A stretch of 64,000 nucleotides of DNA, from assembly GCA_039985655.1 (NCBI GenBank), contig JBDWSF010000002.1:65886-129885 (forward strand), given 5' to 3'. Position numbers and translations under genes: made by a program. Position 1 is the first letter of the stretch. Each line of letters begins with the position of its first letter. The notes under the pieces were generated by a model, which did not search any database, was not told the origin of the DNA, and saw only the letters and a program-made list of their open reading frames with translations. Shown piece after piece: positions 8,557 to 17,260 of the stretch. The stretch comes from Postechiella sp039985655. Its GTDB lineage: Bacteria > Bacteroidota > Bacteroidia > Flavobacteriales > Flavobacteriaceae.

Positions 8557-10194
8557 ATGAAAAGCAATATTGATAGAAGAAATGAGATATTCAAAGATGT
8601 CATCCCAAGTAAAGGAGATGTTAACTATGAGCGTCTTATGTCTTCACACGAAAAGAGAATGCAAAGGCAAAGCCCCGCTGAAAAGAAATTTTTTAAGGAT
8701 TGTTTAAAAAAAGCGGTTAATTCATTAGAAGCCCAATACTTATCTCATAGTGGTTTTATTACAGAAACAACTCTTCGTCATTTTTTAATGGAATACAATA
8801 ATAGAGCCAGGGAACACGGATTACGTTCAATGCCGTTATTATTTAATATTCTTGAATCCTTTTTCATATATCGTAAGCCACATATTTATTTTGAACTTAT
8901 TGAAGAAGAAAATTATTTAATCTCATTCTTTGACTTTTTAGATTTTATAACTTCTAAAACTTTTGAAAATGATAAGAACTTAATTCTCGACAACCTTGTA
9001 CCTGACATTGTTTATAATTTTAATATAGGAGTTGATTTAAAAGAAATTTCTTTTAAATCAGATAATAATGCCGAATTTATCATTTCAGGGGTTTCAATTA
9101 TAAGAAGGGAAAATGAAGTAACGGTTCTATTAATTACTGGATGTAATGAGTTTAAAACAATTGAAATTACTGATTTAAAATTAGAAACAACCAATCCTGA
9201 TAAAGCAGATTTACTAAATAAGTATAAAAAAGATGTAAAGGGGAAAGAGCAAAAGCCTCTTTTTATTGATGACAATAAAAATTATAGTAAAGTAATTGTT
9301 GCTTGTAGAATTGATTTAGAAAATGATTCTATTGACGCTCGGTATGTAGCGGAAGAATACGAAAACTTCTTTCAAATAAACACGGATGAGAGCGATGCAT
9401 TTACAAATCAAAAAGGAGAATATACATCTGATAGTTATAAAGAATTGCACGAAAATGGAATTAAACGTGTAGAATTATTTAATGCTATTTTTGAAGTAGC
9501 AAAGTCAGCATTATACCTTCCTTATTACCTAAATGAAAATGAAGAAAATTTAATAGAAGAATCTCACGAAACAGAGTTTAGCAAAACAAAATCTAGTCCA
9601 CTTAAAAGAAGAAAGTTTAAAGACACTTTTGGTTATAAAACTTCAAACAAACCCTTATACGTTATTAATTCAAATAATAAATTCTCACCAGATGTGATTA
9701 AATTAAGAGATGATTTGTTTAGAATTGAAACAAGTGGTCATTGGAAAAACTTAAGTATTGATGAAGTAGGGTTAGATAAAAAAGGAAATTCAATACACGG
9801 AAAAACTTGGGTAAACCAAAAACTAAGTTGGTTTGAATCGAATACTAATGAGTTAATTGTAGAAAAAAATAAAAATCAATTTACAGGTAAAGATTCCGGA
9901 TTTATATACATAATAAGGAATCCAACAATGGGTGCAAATATTTTTAAAATAGGTTTAACAAGAAATGAAGTTGAAGAAAGAATCAAACAACTTTCAAAGA
10001 CAAGTGTACCTGATAAATTTTATAAAGCACAAGAATGGAATGTGAAAAATTGTGTCACGGCTGAAAAAGAAATTCACAACTTATTAGAAAAGTTTAGAAT
10101 TGACCCAAGAAGGGAGTTTTTTGAGATTAATTATGAAGTTGCTGTTGAAACAATCACAAAAGTTTGTAATGAAATAAATAAAAACAATGCCTAA
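8557..10194 (+). CDS. Cassette protein with C-terminal GIY-YIG (T5orf172/MUG113-type) nuclease domain
   Basis: Protein of 545 residues. Residues 448-545 form a GIY-YIG-superfamily domain of the T5orf172/MUG113 type: GFIYII stands for the GIY strand, FKIGLTRN for the YIG strand with its conserved Arg/Asn, and FFEIN carries the acidic metal-binding residue. Residues 1-440 match nothing I recognise. They are alpha/beta in character and highly charged, with no signal peptide or membrane helix. The gene is alone between two attC-like sites, its stop codon lies inside GCCTAAC, and it starts 11 nt after the left R' box. It is therefore probably a mobile cassette cargo gene. Domains of this type occur in phage and anti-phage proteins, so a defence role is possible but unproven. 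Confidence 0.8.
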   Translation: MKSNIDRRNEIFKDVIPSKGDVNYERLMSSHEKRMQRQSPAEKKFFKDCLKKAVNSLEAQYLSHSGFITETTLRHFLMEYNNRAREHGLRSMPLLFNILESFFIYRKPHIYFELIEEENYLISFFDFLDFITSKTFENDKNLILDNLVPDIVYNFNIGVDLKEISFKSDNNAEFIISGVSIIRRENEVTVLLITGCNEFKTIEITDLKLETTNPDKADLLNKYKKDVKGKEQKPLFIDDNKNYSKVIVACRIDLENDSIDARYVAEEYENFFQINTDESDAFTNQKGEYTSDSYKELHENGIKRVELFNAIFEVAKSALYLPYYLNENEENLIEESHETEFSKTKSSPLKRRKFKDTFGYKTSNKPLYVINSNNKFSPDVIKLRDDLFRIETSGHWKNLSIDEVGLDKKGNSIHGKTWVNQKLSWFESNTNELIVEKNKNQFTGKDSGFIYIIRNPTMGANIFKIGLTRNEVEERIKQLSKTSVPDKFYKAQEWNVKNCVTAEKEIHNLLEKFRIDPRREFFEINYEVAVETITKVCNEINKNNA

Positions 10195-10434
10195 CAATGG
10201 TGATCGTTACACAACCCAGAAATTTTAAAAATCGTGTGCTTTTAACTTTTATAAATTTATAAATCACTGATTATCAATGTTAATTATTTTAAAAAATTTA
10301 TGGAGATAGTATAATTAACTTAAAAATTCAGTTGAACAACAGCCACAATGGCTATAACTAATACGGATTTTGGTGCTTAACCGAAAGGACAGTTCCTTTT
10401 AATCCCGCACTAACCATAGCCTAGACGTTAAACG
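10189..10434. other. Cassette 3' end with attC-like boxes and structured stem
   Basis: GCCTAAC (10189-10195) overlaps the stop codon of the preceding gene. GTTAAAC (10427-10433) closes the region, inside GACGTTAAACG, which is the exact inverse of CGTTTAACGTC at the left site. Between them, 10350-10366 (GGCTATAACTAATACGG) and 10405-10421 (CCGCACTAACCATAGCC) form a 17-bp stem on the bottom strand if G-T wobble pairs are allowed. An inner AAAGGA/TCCTTT hairpin lies between them. At about 245 bp the region is longer than typical attC sites, so the true recombination site may be only its right half. Confidence 0.5.
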
Positions 10435-10445
10435 AATCTCCCAAA

Positions 10446-11351
10446 TCACCCCAACAAATCCTCCAAAGCAGGTTTTAAATGATGATATTCAAACACAAAA
10501 CCTTTATCCTCAATTTTTTTCGAGCTTACTCGCTGACTATCAAATAACAATGCGTGCATATCTCCTAAAATGATTTTCATTATGAATTTTGGAGTGTTAG
10601 GGAGTATCAAAGGCCTGCTCAATACTTTAGCGATTGTTTTTGTTAATTGTTTGTTCGTTTCGGGGTTTGGAGACACACCATTATAAACACCATATAATTC
10701 ATGCTTTAATATAAACAGAAACATATGACTTAAATCGCTAATATGAATCCACGATTGCCAATGTTTCCCATTACCAAAAGTTGCACCAGCACCAAATTTA
10801 ATCGGCTTCATCATTTCGAGTAAAGCACCGCCTTTATTCGATAACACTAAACCTGTTCTAATTTTAGAAACCTTAATATTTAATTTAGAGAAACCATCGA
10901 CCGAGGCTTCCCATTTTTTAACAACATCACCTAAAAAAGAATTGTTTTCGCCTTTAAAAGATTCCTCATAATAATTAATTAACGAATCTGGATAAATACC
11001 AATAGCACTTCCAGAAATGACATGCTTTATAGTATGCGATTTGTCTTTTAATGCATGTATTAAAAGCTGCGTACTATCTATTCTACTCGATATAATCTCT
11101 TTTTTATAACTGGTCGTCCAACGCTTAGAAATACTTGCTCCTGCTAAATGAATAATCGCATCAACATTATCAAAACACGCAGCATCAATTTCTTTTAATT
11201 TCGGATTCCAATAAAAGCCTTTATAGTTTTCTAACTGTTCAATTTTTGACTTCCGAGTTGTTAAATAGCTTACATCAATATTTTGAAGATGATATGCTTT
11301 TACAATCTCTTTACCAATAAGTCCCGTAGCTCCAGTAATTAAAACGCGCAT
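10446..11351 (-). CDS. TIGR01777-family NAD(P)-dependent epimerase/reductase
   Basis: Atypical SDR protein of 301 residues related to E. coli YfcH. The Rossmann dinucleotide motif GATGLIGKE is at residues 7-15, and the family segments HLAGASISKRWTTSYK and SGSAIGIYP are present. The C-terminal DUF1731-like region (ILPNTPKFIMKIILGDM) is intact. The substrate is unknown for the family. The 3' end lies 12 nt from the right boundary of the attC-flanked cassette, so cassette insertion may have displaced its original terminator. The 142 nt upstream contain a GCAAGAG heptamer array. Confidence 0.9.
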   Translation of the reverse strand: MRVLITGATGLIGKEIVKAYHLQNIDVSYLTTRKSKIEQLENYKGFYWNPKLKEIDAACFDNVDAIIHLAGASISKRWTTSYKKEIISSRIDSTQLLIHALKDKSHTIKHVISGSAIGIYPDSLINYYEESFKGENNSFLGDVVKKWEASVDGFSKLNIKVSKIRTGLVLSNKGGALLEMMKPIKFGAGATFGNGKHWQSWIHISDLSHMFLFILKHELYGVYNGVSPNPETNKQLTKTIAKVLSRPLILPNTPKFIMKIILGDMHALLFDSQRVSSKKIEDKGFVFEYHHLKPALEDLLG

Positions 11352-11420
11352 TTTTTATTTAAAGTTACAAAACGAAATAGCAATACGCTATAGGTTTATA
11401 TTAGGTTTAACAAATTGAGT

Positions 11421-11445
11421 CTCTTGCCTCTTGCCTCTTGCGAAA
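11421..11445. repeat. Heptanucleotide repeat, about three copies
   Basis: TCTTGCC repeated (CTCTTGCCTCTTGCCTCTTG), unit 7 bp. It lies upstream of the epimerase gene in the gap to the mnmD-like gene. Two other 7-bp repeats occur in the window (48303-48320 and 63876-64000). Confidence 0.75.
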
Positions 11446-11493
11446 AAACAAAAAAATAGATACGTGAATTAAAAAACACCTTATAATTATAAA

Positions 11494-12177
11494 CTACTTA
11501 TTCTTTGTAGCGCGAAGCATTTCTCTTTTCCCTGGAGGTCCAGGCAATCGTTCCACAATAAAACCAACAGCTTGCATGGCCCTACGGACACTACCTTTTG
11601 CGGAATAGGTTACTAAAACACCATCTGTTTGCAAAGCATCATACATTTTTTGAAATATAGATTCTGTCCACAATTCAGGTTGCACTCTGGCTCCAAAAGC
11701 ATCAAAGTAAATGAGGTTGTATTCGTTTACGTCTTTAATATTAGAAAAAAACAAATTCTTTTTAGTTAAAGAGAAATGGTCTGTTACAGCATGTTTTTCT
11801 TCCCAAGTTACTTCGTGTAATGTATTAAAAAGAGTTGTTTTGTTTTCAGTCTTTAATTCCGAAGTATAATTGAGTTGACTTATTTCATCTGGAGCAACTG
11901 GATAGCCTTCAACTCCGACATAATCTATATTTAGATTTAACTTTTCTGTTTCTAAAAGCGTTATAAACGCATTTAAACCTGTGCCAAAACCTATTTCTAA
12001 GATGGATATATTAGATGCTTTATGATGTTCTGAATGGCGTATATGATGCAATCCACTTTGAATAAACACATGATAGGCTTCTTGAATAGCACCATGTTTA
12101 GAATGATATTGCTCGTCCCACTCGGGTAAATGTATGGTAGACGATCCGTCTCCTGTTATAACAACTTCTCTAATCAA
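11494..12177 (-). CDS. mnmD: tRNA 5-methylaminomethyl-2-thiouridine methyltransferase, MnmD type
   Basis: SAM-dependent methyltransferase of 227 residues corresponding to the N-terminal (MnmC2/DUF752) half of E. coli MnmC, without the FAD oxidase half. It would add the last methyl group of mnm5s2U at the wobble base of tRNAs. The SAM-binding motif is LEIGFGTGLNAF (about 61-72). The family segments DAFGARVQPELWTESIF and a VTYSAKGSVRRAMQAVGF tail are present, followed by GPPGKREM. The start is ATG at 12177. It is divergent from ilvE, with 85 nt between their starts. Confidence 0.88.
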   Translation of the reverse strand: MIREVVITGDGSSTIHLPEWDEQYHSKHGAIQEAYHVFIQSGLHHIRHSEHHKASNISILEIGFGTGLNAFITLLETEKLNLNIDYVGVEGYPVAPDEISQLNYTSELKTENKTTLFNTLHEVTWEEKHAVTDHFSLTKKNLFFSNIKDVNEYNLIYFDAFGARVQPELWTESIFQKMYDALQTDGVLVTYSAKGSVRRAMQAVGFIVERLPGPPGKREMLRATKNK

Positions 12178-12232
12178 AATATTTTTTTAAGCGATTTGTG
12201 TAAATATAGCATTTTTTAAAATCGATTTTACT

Positions 12233-12240
12233 TAAATTTG
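12233..12240 (+). promoter_or_regulatory. Candidate -7 box for ilvE
   Basis: TAAATTTG, a match to TAnnTTTG, lies 22 nt before the ilvE start codon. Confidence 0.55.
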
Positions 12241-12262
12241 TTGCATATAAGAATCAAATATT

Positions 12263-13327
12263 ATGAGTACAATACAGAACGATATTGAAATAACAAAAAC
12301 CGAAACTTCGAGATTAAAAGATATAGATTTCGATAATTTAAAATTTGGTAGTGTCTTTTCAGATCATATGTTAGAATGTGATTATAAAGATGGTAAATGG
12401 CACACGCCTAAGGTAGTCCCTTACCAACCTATTACATTAGATCCTTCTGCTAAAATATTTCATTACGGACAATCTGTTTTTGAAGGTATGAAGGCTTATA
12501 AAGACGCTAATGAAGATGTCTTTTTATTTAGACCATTAGATAACTTTAAACGTTTAAATATTTCATCTAAACGTTTATCTATTCCTGAATTACCTGAAGG
12601 TTATTTTATGGGTGGATTAAAAACCTTATTAGGAGTCGATAACGATTGGATTCCTAAAAATGAAGGCAGTTCGTTATATATTCGTCCGTTTGTTTTTGCT
12701 TCTGGACAAGGTTTTCATGCCTCGCCTGCCGATGCTTATAAATTTATAATTTGTACGGCGCCTTCTGGAGCCTATTTCTCTGGAAAAGTGAAAGTTTTAA
12801 TTGAAGAGACTTACTCACGTTCTGCAAATGGCGGTGTAGGTTATGCTAAAGCTGGTGGAAACTATGCAGGTCAATTTTACCCAACTCAACTGGCAATAGA
12901 AAAAGGATATCAACAAGTTATTTGGACCGACGATAATACGCATGAGTATATTGAAGAAGCTGGTGCCATGAATATTTTTGTTAGAATTAACGATACGTTA
13001 ATTACTGGACCAACTAGCGATAGAATTTTAGATGGTATTACTAGAAAAAGTATTATTGCTATTGCCGAAGAAAAAGGGATTCCTGTTGAAGTTAGAAAAA
13101 TAACGGTAAAAGAAGTTGTTGAAGCTGCAAAAAACGGATCATTAAAAGAAATGTTTGGAGCAGGAACTGCTGCTGTAATTTCGCCAATTGCTGGTTTTGG
13201 ATTTAAAAATGAAGATTTTGATTTACCTGAATTGGACGATACATATGCGAGTTACTTAAAGAAACGTATTACTGATATTCAAACTAATAAATCTGAAGAT
13301 CCTTTTGGATGGCGATATAAGCTTTAA
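12263..13327 (+). CDS. ilvE: Branched-chain-amino-acid aminotransferase
   Basis: PLP fold-type IV enzyme of 354 residues, the usual size of BCAT group II. It transfers the amino group between Glu/2-oxoglutarate and Leu, Ile or Val. The motif KIFHYGQSVFEGMKAYK near residue 75 and SLYIRPFVFASG near 135 are typical. The PLP-binding Lys is in GYAKAGGNYAGQ (about 195). The C-terminal GAGTAAVISPIAGF segment binds the cofactor phosphate. It stands alone, not in an ilv/leu operon. It is followed by the palindromic element at 13360-13507, which could terminate transcription from both sides. Confidence 0.95.
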   Translation: MSTIQNDIEITKTETSRLKDIDFDNLKFGSVFSDHMLECDYKDGKWHTPKVVPYQPITLDPSAKIFHYGQSVFEGMKAYKDANEDVFLFRPLDNFKRLNISSKRLSIPELPEGYFMGGLKTLLGVDNDWIPKNEGSSLYIRPFVFASGQGFHASPADAYKFIICTAPSGAYFSGKVKVLIEETYSRSANGGVGYAKAGGNYAGQFYPTQLAIEKGYQQVIWTDDNTHEYIEEAGAMNIFVRINDTLITGPTSDRILDGITRKSIIAIAEEKGIPVEVRKITVKEVVEAAKNGSLKEMFGAGTAAVISPIAGFGFKNEDFDLPELDDTYASYLKKRITDIQTNKSEDPFGWRYKL

Positions 13328-13359
13328 TCGCTTTTATTCAAGGACATAAAATAACAAGT

Positions 13360-13507
13360 ACAAAAAAGAGGCTGTCTAAAAAGTCTAATTTTTGAGTTTG
13401 TCAGGTTGAGCTTGTCGAAACCTATTTATTGATTATCAGTAAATTGATATATTTCGACAAGCTCAATATGATTATTCATTTTACTTTTTAGACAGTCCCT
13501 TTTTTGT
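13360..13507. repeat. Nested inverted-repeat element (MITE-like), likely bidirectional terminator
   Basis: The outer arms at 13360-13384 and 13483-13507 are 25 bp and match at 23 positions (core CTGTCTAAAAAGT). The inner arms TTGAGCTTGTCGAAA (13406-13420) and TTTCGACAAGCTCAA (13452-13466) match perfectly. The element fills the gap between the convergent ilvE and MazG-like genes and has A/T runs at both ends. The region 18101-18142 repeats its right-hand sequence in the other orientation (CTAAAAAGTAAAATGA, then TCATATTGAG), so this is a dispersed family. Confidence 0.8.
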
Positions 13508-13554
13508 TTCAAAATTATGTAATTCTGAAATACCTTTTGAATGACGAGTATCTA

Positions 13555-13941
13555 TTATTTATCTAAAATAGATTGAATATTGGGCTTAAAATAACTAGGT
13601 CCTTTTAATACTTTACCGTCTTCTCTGTAAATAGGCTGTCCGTCTTCACCTAATTTACTCATATTACTACGTTGTATTTCTTCAAACACTTCTTCTATTT
13701 TGTGTTGCATACCGTGCTCAATAATAGTGCCGCATAAAATATAAAGCATATCGCCTAAAGCATCAGCAACCTCAACTAAATCGTTGTTATTAGCAGCTTC
13801 AAGATACTCTTCGTTCTCTTCGTTCATTAAATTGAAACGCAATGTATTTTTATCAACGCCTAAATCAGCCTTTGGAGATTCTCTATGCCCAATTTTAAAT
13901 GCGGTATGAAATGCTTTTACGGCTTCTATTTTGTTTTTCAT
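13555..13941 (-). CDS. MazG-superfamily nucleotide pyrophosphohydrolase
   Basis: All-alpha protein of 128 residues. The acidic metal-binding pattern NEENEEYLEAA (about 42-52) with VEVADALGDMLYI (about 57-69) gives the ExxE...ExxD arrangement of MazG/PRA-PH-type pyrophosphohydrolases, which split NTPs or related substrates into monophosphate and pyrophosphate. The conserved tail REDGKVLKGPSYFKP is typical of the Bacteroidota subgroup. The preferred nucleotide is not predictable. It is convergent with ilvE and divergent from the small membrane protein gene. Confidence 0.85.
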   Translation of the reverse strand: MKNKIEAVKAFHTAFKIGHRESPKADLGVDKNTLRFNLMNEENEEYLEAANNNDLVEVADALGDMLYILCGTIIEHGMQHKIEEVFEEIQRSNMSKLGEDGQPIYREDGKVLKGPSYFKPNIQSILDK

Positions 13942-13991
13942 AAATAAATATATTTATTATTTCCACTAGAGGTGGAAGTCTAAGTTTTCAT

Positions 13992-13999
13992 TAAATTTG
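13992..13999 (+). promoter_or_regulatory. Candidate -7 box for the small membrane protein
   Basis: TAAATTTG lies 15 nt before the ATG at 14015. Its position supports that start over the in-frame ATG at 13997, which falls within the box. Confidence 0.5.
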
Positions 14000-14014
14000 C
14001 ATAAAAATAACCAT

Positions 14015-14197
14015 ATGTTTAGTAAAGGTCAAATGATTTTCGGAGTTTTATTTTTTATTGTCTTTGCAATAATTATAGGCTTTATGTACAGAAAAGATTT
14101 AAAACTTCACAAACGCTTTTATTCTGGTAGCATATGGGTGCTTTTAGCTTTTATTGGTTTTATTCTTTTTATTGTAGGCATTAAGTTTTTTCTTTAA
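14015..14197 (+). CDS. Small two-helix membrane protein
   Basis: 60 residues starting MFSKGQMIFGVLFF. Two hydrophobic segments, about 8-25 and 38-58, are separated by a basic loop YRKDLKLHKRFY. I do not recognise a named family. The start at 14015 is preferred over the ATG at 13997 because the promoter-like box overlaps the upstream start and the hydrophobic helix then begins near the N-terminus. The gene is divergent from the MazG-like gene. Confidence 0.7.
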   Translation: MFSKGQMIFGVLFFIVFAIIIGFMYRKDLKLHKRFYSGSIWVLLAFIGFILFIVGIKFFL

Positions 14198-14357
14198 GTA
14201 ATTCCTTACTTCGCTTTTTTTTGCTTTTTATCTAGTTTTTAGGTTGTTATATATTATGTTTTTCTAATTTGAGTGAGAAATATACCTAGTATTAGGTATG
14301 TTTTTGTAGCCTTATTTTTTTGAGGTTTACAACTATAAAAATCAAAAATTAATAAAT

Positions 14358-14795
14358 ATGTCTGAAAAAACAAAGAAAGATTTTAATGCCGAAATACTTG
14401 ATATTGGCAATACAAAAAGGGAATATACTTTTATAAACACGGTAGACACATTAATTACTGTAGCGTTTACAAAATGGAAAAAAGATACTATAAAAGAAGC
14501 CAAATTTATGGTTTATAGGTCTAAAGACCTCAGGTTATTATACCGAGCTACAAAATGTGATGAATCAGATAATGGTAACGAAAACAAGTTAGTACTTCAT
14601 ACTTTGTATGTAAATCAAAATCAACCAATAGAACCAATTAGTAAAAAATTAAAAATAAAAAATTTAACTGTCCCAGCAACGGATTCTATTAATTTTTATC
14701 ATATTGAATATGAAATTGGCGAGGTTTACAAAGCCCCTGGTCGTTGCGATGAGAAGCCTGATACACATCGCGGTGGAGCTGTAATGAAGCCATAA
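14358..14795 (+). CDS. Hypothetical protein upstream of the sensor kinase
   Basis: Protein of 145 residues, not recognised. It is soluble and lysine-rich, with no signal peptide, cysteine pair or membrane segment. The C-terminus RCDEKPDTHRGGAVMKP is unusual and looks like a conserved tail. Its stop codon TAA is immediately followed by the GTG start of the histidine kinase gene, so the three genes from 14358 to 17185 are probably one operon. A role as a ligand, regulator or output of the kinase is possible but not shown. Confidence 0.7.
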   Translation: MSEKTKKDFNAEILDIGNTKREYTFINTVDTLITVAFTKWKKDTIKEAKFMVYRSKDLRLLYRATKCDESDNGNENKLVLHTLYVNQNQPIEPISKKLKIKNLTVPATDSINFYHIEYEIGEVYKAPGRCDEKPDTHRGGAVMKP

Positions 14796-16565
14796 GTGAC
14801 ATTAATAAACTTAAAATTAATAATACAAATACCAGCTATATTTTTTATAGCTGGTATTTGTATTGCTCAAGAAACGTCTATTGACAAAATTAAATATGCT
14901 GTAAAATTAAAAAAATGGCATATAGTTGATTCACTTAGTAAAAATATCAATTCAAAAACACTTAATGAAGATGATAACGCTAAGCTTTTATTTTTTTTAG
15001 GGGAAGCAAATTTTAAAACAGGGAACTTCGATAACGCTTTTAATAAACTTGAAAAAGCAAGAGTTTATTATATTAAAATAAATAACAAAAGGCTTCAGGC
15101 GAGGACAGAAAACATAATGATAGAATGCATTGGTAATTTAAATGATGCTTTAGTAAACGCTGATAACCTTATTGTATCATTTTGCAAACTCTCTTACGAG
15201 TTAAATGACTATTTGCTAATATGCGACTGTCATTACCATAAAGCCAATCAGGCACTTGATAGGTTTAATAATTCCGAAGGTATTTTTCATTTTAAGAAAA
15301 TAAGCAAATTAGCATTAAAAAATAAGGATTCAATAAAATATTATAACAATCAGTTAAACATAGGAACACTATTAGGTTATTACGAAAAGAATCCCAAAGC
15401 ATCAATACAAATTTATAATGAGGTTATTCCCTATTTCAAAGAAAGAAAAGATTATGACCGAGAATTTTTAGCTAAATACAATCTATCCATTCAACATAAA
15501 GAAACTGAGAATTACAAAGCCGCTATAAACACTCTAATTAGTGCAGATTCTATCCCTATAACAGAGCAGATTTTAGAAAACAAAAAAATACTTTATAAAG
15601 CCTTATCAGAATACTATGAAAAAATTGTAGACTATAAAAAGAGTCATTTATACCTTCAAAAGAGCAATCAAATAAAAGATAGTATTGACTCTAATACTAA
15701 AATCAAAGAAATATCAGAAATTCAAACAAAGTATCAAACCGCCGAAAAAGAAAAACAACTTTTAATTGAAAAACAAAAACGAAAACAAAATTTCAACTTA
15801 TTAATTGGTGCACTAGTAATCATCCTCTTTGGAGGAATTACTGCTTTTCTCCTCCAAAAAAACACAAGAAAGAAACAAAAACTTGCCGAACAAGAAAAAG
15901 CTTTAGAAACCCAAAAACTAGCTACGATTTTAAAAGAGCAAGAACTAGTGAGTATTGATGCTATGATTGAAGGCCAAGAAAAAGAACGTCAACGTATTGC
16001 TAACGATTTACATGACGATTTAGGCGGACTTATGGCTACAGTGAAACTTCATTTTAATGTATTAAAAGATAAACAAACACCAGAATTATTTGATAAAACA
16101 AATAGCTTACTAGACGAAGCTTATAATAAAATACGCGGCATTGCACATGCTAAAAACTCTGGTGTTATTGCCAAACAAGGCTTATTAATTGCGGTACAAA
16201 ATATGGCTGATAAAATTTCGGTTGCCAACAAAATAAAAGTACATGTCATTGATCATGGTTTAGAAAACCGATTAGAAAACAGTTTAGAACTTACGCTTTT
16301 TAGAATTATTCAAGAATTAATAGCCAATGTTATTAAACATGCCGAAGCGACAGAAACGACTATACATTTAACAAATCATAAAGAAACTTTAAACCTTATG
16401 ATAGAAGATAATGGTAAAGGCTTTAATCCAAAACAAATTACTACTAAAACTAGTGGTATGGGCATTCACAGTATAGATAAACGTGTAGAACACCTAAATG
16501 GCTCTATGACTATAGAATCTGAAATAAACAAAGGAACTTCTGTTATAATAGACATCCCAATATGA
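14796..16565 (+). CDS. TPR-containing sensor histidine kinase (HisKA_3 type)
   Basis: Membrane sensor of 589 residues with a GTG start directly after the previous stop codon. A signal sequence (to about residue 25, ending GICIAQ) exports an N-terminal domain of TPR-like helical repeats (about 30-310). A coiled coil leads to one transmembrane helix (about 331-351, LLIGALVIILFGGITAFLLQ). The cytoplasmic part has the HisKA_3 H-box ERQRIANDLHDDLGG, whose His is the phosphorylation site, and a HATPase domain with the N-box NVIKHA and the G1 box DNGKGFN. This architecture is common in Bacteroidota. The cognate regulator gene overlaps it by 4 nt (ATGA). Confidence 0.92.
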   Translation: MTLINLKLIIQIPAIFFIAGICIAQETSIDKIKYAVKLKKWHIVDSLSKNINSKTLNEDDNAKLLFFLGEANFKTGNFDNAFNKLEKARVYYIKINNKRLQARTENIMIECIGNLNDALVNADNLIVSFCKLSYELNDYLLICDCHYHKANQALDRFNNSEGIFHFKKISKLALKNKDSIKYYNNQLNIGTLLGYYEKNPKASIQIYNEVIPYFKERKDYDREFLAKYNLSIQHKETENYKAAINTLISADSIPITEQILENKKILYKALSEYYEKIVDYKKSHLYLQKSNQIKDSIDSNTKIKEISEIQTKYQTAEKEKQLLIEKQKRKQNFNLLIGALVIILFGGITAFLLQKNTRKKQKLAEQEKALETQKLATILKEQELVSIDAMIEGQEKERQRIANDLHDDLGGLMATVKLHFNVLKDKQTPELFDKTNSLLDEAYNKIRGIAHAKNSGVIAKQGLLIAVQNMADKISVANKIKVHVIDHGLENRLENSLELTLFRIIQELIANVIKHAEATETTIHLTNHKETLNLMIEDNGKGFNPKQITTKTSGMGIHSIDKRVEHLNGSMTIESEINKGTSVIIDIPI

Positions 16566-17185
16566 TTAGACTTGCTATAGCCGAAGATCATCAATCGCTT
16601 GTTGATGGCATAAAACTACTATTAGAATATGAAGATGGTATTACTATTGTTGGTACTGCTAATGATGGTGAAGCGCTTCTTGAGGTTGTAGAGAAAAAGA
16701 ATCCTAATGTTGTACTCACCGATATTAGAATGCCAAAAATGGATGGTATAGAAGCTACCAAGCGCATCAAAAAAAAGCATCCAAAAATTCATGTGCTTGC
16801 TTTTACGATGTTCGAGCAAATTGAAGCAATACAGCAAATGATTGATGCAGGTGCTTCTGGTTATATCTTAAAAAATTCATCTTTAAAAGAAGTCCACAAA
16901 GCCATAATAACAGTATTCAAAGGCGAAACGTATTTTGATGCTAATATTAATACCAATGCTTTAAATTCGGAATCTAAAAACAAAACAAAAGGCATTTTAA
17001 CCAAACGCCAAATCGAAATTTTAGAACTTATTGCACTAGGTAAAACCTCTCGAGAAATTGCAGATTTACTTTTTATAGGAATCCATACTGTAGATACCCA
17101 TCGAAAAAATATGGTTCGGATTTTAGGACTTCAAGGTAAAGGTGAACTTCTTCGTTATGCGTTAGAGAAGAAATATAAGTTTTAA
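16562..17185 (+). CDS. NarL/LuxR-family response regulator
   Basis: Regulator of 207 residues. The receiver (1-120) has the acidic pair ED at 8-9, the phospho-acceptor Asp in VVLTDIRMPKMDG (about D55) and the switch residues T and K in LAFTMFEQ and YILKNSS. The C-terminal LuxR-type helix-turn-helix (about 142-205) reads LTKRQIEILELIALGKTSRE with the recognition helix around HTVDTHRKNM. The ATGA overlap with the kinase gene implies translational coupling and makes this its partner. Target genes are unknown. The adjacent 17261 gene is a possible one. Confidence 0.94.
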   Translation: MIRLAIAEDHQSLVDGIKLLLEYEDGITIVGTANDGEALLEVVEKKNPNVVLTDIRMPKMDGIEATKRIKKKHPKIHVLAFTMFEQIEAIQQMIDAGASGYILKNSSLKEVHKAIITVFKGETYFDANINTNALNSESKNKTKGILTKRQIEILELIALGKTSREIADLLFIGIHTVDTHRKNMVRILGLQGKGELLRYALEKKYKF

Positions 17186-17260
17186 ATTACCCAGAACTGG
17201 GTATTTTATAACATGGTTTTTTTAGTGATTTTTGGAAAAAACAACCAAAAACATGTAATC

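Noticed and set aside
10189..10434. Conventional IS with terminal inverted repeats (CGTTTAACGTC/GACGTTAAACG) around the GIY-YIG gene
   Set aside because: No transposase in the segment, and the box structure and complementarity fit cassette ends better. Kept only as an alternative.
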